Shown: in pieces, positions 61,291 to 64,000 of the stretch | Layout of the letters: the number at the start of each line of letters is the position of its first letter | Position numbering within the stretch: the stretch's first letter is position 1 | Assembly (NCBI GenBank): GCA_016795035.1 | Contig: JAEUIT010000021.1 | Location: 1-64,000 of the forward strand | Direction of reading: 5' to 3' | DNA length: 64,000 nucleotides | From: Phycisphaerae bacterium | Lineage (GTDB): Bacteria > Planctomycetota > Phycisphaerae > Phycisphaerales > SM1A02 | Notes under the pieces: generated by a model | Seen by the model: only the letters and a program-made list of their open reading frames with translations | Databases searched by the model: none | What the model was told of the DNA's origin: nothing | Program-made: the position numbers and the translations under genes

Positions 61291-61821
61291 ATGCGTACCG
61301 CACTTGACTGCCTGCGCCGATTGCACGAGCACCGTCTGTGGCTTCGCGCCCGCTTCGAGAAGGCCATCCGACCCTTGAGCGACGCCGAACTGCGCCGCGC
61401 GTTTCCGATGGGCCCGGGCAGCGTGCTCGGCGTCCTCGCGCACTGCTGGGGCGCCGAGAACATCTGGCTCGATTCCATCTCGGGATCGGCCGCCCCATCC
61501 ACGCTTCCGTCCGCCGACGCGTTCCCCTCGCTCGACGCGCTCCTCGGCCGCTGGAAGGAAACGGACGATCGCTGGGCGCGGTTCTTCGCGACCGTCACCG
61601 AGGCCGAACTCGATCGCCCGGTGGTGCGCGTGCGCGACGGCAAGTCGTACACGACGACGCTTGCGGACGTCCTGATTCACGTCTGCACGCACCAGATGTA
61701 TCACGCGGCGCAGCTCAACAACATGCTTCGACAGCTCGGCGACGCGAACACGGCGGCGGCGTTCGTGCCGAGCGACTTCATCATCTTCGGCCGCGAAACG
61801 TGGAGAGGCCCCAATCCGTGA
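61291..61821 (+). CDS. DinB-family protein
   Basis: A 176-residue four-helix bundle of the DinB/YfiT type, with the three metal-binding histidines in LAHCWGAE and HVCTHQMYHAAQLNNML. Such proteins bind a metal and often act as thiol-dependent transferases or detoxification factors. It is 19 bp from the start of the divergent dehydratase gene and overlaps the cupin gene by 4 bp, so it is translationally coupled to it. Confidence 0.88.
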   Translation: MRTALDCLRRLHEHRLWLRARFEKAIRPLSDAELRRAFPMGPGSVLGVLAHCWGAENIWLDSISGSAAPSTLPSADAFPSLDALLGRWKETDDRWARFFATVTEAELDRPVVRVRDGKSYTTTLADVLIHVCTHQMYHAAQLNNMLRQLGDANTAAAFVPSDFIIFGRETWRGPNP

Positions 61822-62264
61822 GTACCCCGACCTTTGCCCCCGAGTCCAAGGTTCGCCGCATCACCGTGATCGGCGACGACATGCTCGTGCGCATCACCGG
61901 TCGTGAAACCGGCAACACCGTGTCGCTGTTCGAGCAGCGCACGAATCCCGGGGGCGGCGTGCCGATGCACGTCCACGATCGCGAAGACGAACTCTTCCAA
62001 GTGCTCTCCGGCAACGTGGAGTTCACGATCGGCGGCGCGAACGGAACCTCGTTCGTGGCGAAGCCGGGCGACAACGTGTGGGGGCCGCGACGCGTGCCGC
62101 ACGCGTGGAAGGTCATCGGGAACGAGCAGGCGCGAGTTCTCGTCATCGCGACCCCGTCGGGTCTCGAGGACATGTTCGAGGCGCTCTCGAAGCTCCCGCC
62201 CGGTCCGCCCGATTTCGCGAAGGTTGCCGAGATCTGCGGTCGGTTCGGCGTGCGCTTCGCGTAG
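61818..62264 (+). CDS. Cupin-domain protein
   Basis: A 148-residue single-domain cupin. The first conserved motif is GGGVPMHVHDREDELFQVLSG, shortened here to the metal ligands H-V-H and the later E; the second is PGDNVWGPRRVPHAWKVIGN. Metal-binding residues H-x-H-x(4-6)-E are kept, so it can bind a divalent metal. The GTG start overlaps the DinB stop (GTGA). The two probably act in the same pathway, perhaps on a small thiol or sugar substrate, but this is not demonstrated. Confidence 0.85.
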   Translation: MSTPTFAPESKVRRITVIGDDMLVRITGRETGNTVSLFEQRTNPGGGVPMHVHDREDELFQVLSGNVEFTIGGANGTSFVAKPGDNVWGPRRVPHAWKVIGNEQARVLVIATPSGLEDMFEALSKLPPGPPDFAKVAEICGRFGVRFA

Positions 62265-62274
62265 CGTGTCGTGC

Positions 62275-64000
62275 ATGTGGATGCACGTGCGCCGCGTGAT
62301 CGTCGGAGCATTGGCCGCGCTGGTTCTCCTCTGCGCGACGACCGCCCATGCGCAGACCGATTTCGGTCTGATCCGACCCATGCCGTGGCGCGAGGTCGAG
62401 GCGCTCGTCGAGATCTGGTGTCCGACGAGCGACGCGGCAACGTGGAGCGAGATCGAGAAGGCGTACCGCGACGCGCTTGTCGAGCACGACCGACTCCGCG
62501 GCGATGCACTCGCGAAGGGGATTGAGCGCTCGCTGCGAGACCACGAGGAGCGCGCGAGCGCCGAGGAGCGCGAGAAGACCGTGATCGAGGCGCAGCGGCA
62601 CGCCGCGCGAGCTATCGCGGTGGACGAGGCGTTCGCACGAGCGTTGACGGACGCCCTCGAGAAGCGGCTCCCCGAGGCGGAGCGAGGCCGAAGTCGGCCC
62701 ATCGCGCTCCTCCTTGAACTTCGGCGGGCCGCGAACCAGACGTGGATCGAGTCGGCCTCGGGTCCCTACGCCGTCCTGAAGGCTGCAACGACGAGATTCG
62801 ACGAGCCCGACGCGACGGTGGTGCGAGAGGTGGTGACGCAAGCGCTCGACCGCGCGTTGCCGCACAGCCGAGTGCTCGCGGATGCGACACGAGAGTTCGA
62901 GCGAGTGACGGTTCGACGGCAGGCCGAATGGACCGAGCGATTCGGAGGCGAACGCCCCGATGCCGACGCCATCCGGACCTTCTATGCGGAAAGGGGGTTC
63001 GCGCACGCGTCGCTCGATGCCCGCGTGGCGAAGTCGTTGCCGGCGCTCGAGCGCGGCAGCTTCGAGCCCTTCATCGCGGTCGACAGCGGAGCGCTCGCAC
63101 GCATGACGCCGAAGAATGCGCGCCGGCTCGCGTTCATCCTCGCCGACACCGACAGCATGATGGGGTCGTATCCGGGCATGGTGGCGGGCGCGGAGTGGCG
63201 GCTCCGGCAAGTGGAGAAGGCCGCGCTCCTCACCGAGGCGGAGGTGAAGGACTTGGAGGCGCGCCTCGAGGCGGCCCGAACGAAGGACGTCGAGCGCATC
63301 CGAGCAAGGATTCGAGTGTTGATCGACCTTGCCGAGAGAATTGGCCGCTTTCGCGAAGCGAGGAATCAAGGCGACTTCAATCTCTCCAACGACGAGTCAA
63401 ACGCCGCGTGGCAAGCCATCGACGCGCAGGACTCTGGCGACGTGCGTGAGATCATGGTCACGCTCCGCCGTGCGATGCGCGAGAGTGCGTCGGTCGATTG
63501 GGCCGCAGTCAGCGCCGCCGTGGTCCAGCCCGAGGAATCGATGTGGCTCGTCGATCCCGATGCCGAGTGGCGGAGCGAAGGAGGCTTGTCGCCCGAGCCT
63601 TGGACGCCGCGCGTGGTGCGATCGTCGGACGTCGAGGCGCTTTCCCGCAGGCTGCAACGTGGAGAGCCGCCATCGCTGCCGTCGGTCGAGCCGATCGCGA
63701 GCGATGAACTCAAGGGGATGTGGTCCCCGATTTCCGACGATGAGGCTGCAGCGCTCAGGCAACGGCTCGTCGACCGCGTGCAGAAGGCACGAGCCGAACA
63801 GTGGGCGGCAATCCAAGGCATTGCCACGCCCGAACTGTGCGCGGGGCAGGAGGACCTTTGCCGCGTGTGGTCGAGCGCGATGGCGGTCGACGGGCCGTCG
63901 GCGCTTCTCGGTCGTCGGGCCGTGTTCGGCGTCGAATTTGACGAGTGGCAGGATCGTGCGGGCAACCCCGGCCTCGCGCTACTCGAGACCTCGCTCGCGC
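62275..64000 (+). CDS. Large exported helical protein, unknown (runs off right edge)
   Basis: The frame is open from the ATG at 62275 to the end of the window with no stop, giving at least 575 residues. The N-terminus is a signal peptide (VRRVIVGALAALVLLCATTAHA). The rest is strongly helical and rich in Glu, Arg and Ala (RDALVEHDRLRGDALAKGIE and ALDRALPHSRVLADATREFE), with long charged coiled-coil segments. No domain is recognised. It starts 10 bp after the cupin stop. A second in-frame ATG at 62281 is an alternative. Since the 3' end is missing, any C-terminal sorting tail cannot be seen. Confidence 0.8.
   Translation, partial: MWMHVRRVIVGALAALVLLCATTAHAQTDFGLIRPMPWREVEALVEIWCPTSDAATWSEIEKAYRDALVEHDRLRGDALAKGIERSLRDHEERASAEEREKTVIEAQRHAARAIAVDEAFARALTDALEKRLPEAERGRSRPIALLLELRRAANQTWIESASGPYAVLKAATTRFDEPDATVVREVVTQALDRALPHSRVLADATREFERVTVRRQAEWTERFGGERPDADAIRTFYAERGFAHASLDARVAKSLPALERGSFEPFIAVDSGALARMTPKNARRLAFILADTDSMMGSYPGMVAGAEWRLRQVEKAALLTEAEVKDLEARLEAARTKDVERIRARIRVLIDLAERIGRFREARNQGDFNLSNDESNAAWQAIDAQDSGDVREIMVTLRRAMRESASVDWAAVSAAVVQPEESMWLVDPDAEWRSEGGLSPEPWTPRVVRSSDVEALSRRLQRGEPPSLPSVEPIASDELKGMWSPISDDEAAALRQRLVDRVQKARAEQWAAIQGIATPELCAGQEDLCRVWSSAMAVDGPSALLGRRAVFGVEFDEWQDRAGNPGLALLETSLA

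Overview
The window is a GC-rich bacterial chromosome segment, probably from a planctomycete of the class Phycisphaerae. The placement is an inference. It rests on several secreted proteins that end in a dockerin-like tail ([21 protein letters not shown] type), on prepilin-like proteins with a H...FFDGH motif, on a stand-alone groES-groEL locus, and on the mix of Gram-negative envelope genes. I see no rRNA, tRNA, CRISPR array, transposase or prophage gene. Most of the window reads as core chromosome with species-specific secreted and hypothetical genes between housekeeping loci.

Layout. 0-6 kb: the end of a sensor kinase, a receiver-only regulator, and small envelope or stress proteins (lipoprotein, YciE-type ferritin-like protein, entericidin-like peptide, DUF1328 membrane peptide), then a large SGNH-hydrolase-like lipoprotein. 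6-14 kb: the 2-oxoglutarate dehydrogenase genes sucA-sucB and primosomal helicase priA on the minus strand, divergent from carA. 15-19 kb: a giant secretin-family protein closed by a clear terminator, then a STAS anti-anti-sigma factor and an anti-sigma kinase. 19-23.4 kb (minus): rny, a TM2 protein, rsmA and a DUF4139 protein in one tight operon. 24-30 kb: an ABC-2 type permease, a pentaheme cytochrome with a dockerin-like tail, a lipoprotein and an OppB-type permease. 30-35.5 kb (minus): asnS, a DUF2892 peptide and a heterodimeric ABC exporter. 36-39 kb: a degenerate receiver, groES, two tiny paralogous genes and groEL. 39-44 kb (minus): a hypothetical protein with an internal duplication, a membrane protein and two near-identical prepilin-like genes, each with its own hairpin terminator and a shared 31-nt upstream hairpin. 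44-50.8 kb: glycosylasparaginase, cobalamin adenosyltransferase, an orphan DNA methyltransferase, upp, argS and an M42-type peptidase. 50.9-59.4 kb (plus): a ribBA whose GTP cyclohydrolase half looks dead, a periplasmic protein, a TPR metallopeptidase, and three consecutive secreted proteins with dockerin-like tails. 59.5-64 kb: a membrane protein, a serine/threonine dehydratase, a DinB-cupin pair and a large secreted protein that runs off the right edge.

The most distinctive signals are three. An 8-mer, CGTTGCAG, occurs on either strand at least 27 times, about ten times chance expectation, in genes and intergenic DNA and in several reading frames. Two tiny paralogous genes sit between groES and groEL. 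A modular export set combines dockerin-like tails, Cys-rich repeats, a secretin and prepilins. None of these has been tested; the counts were made by eye.
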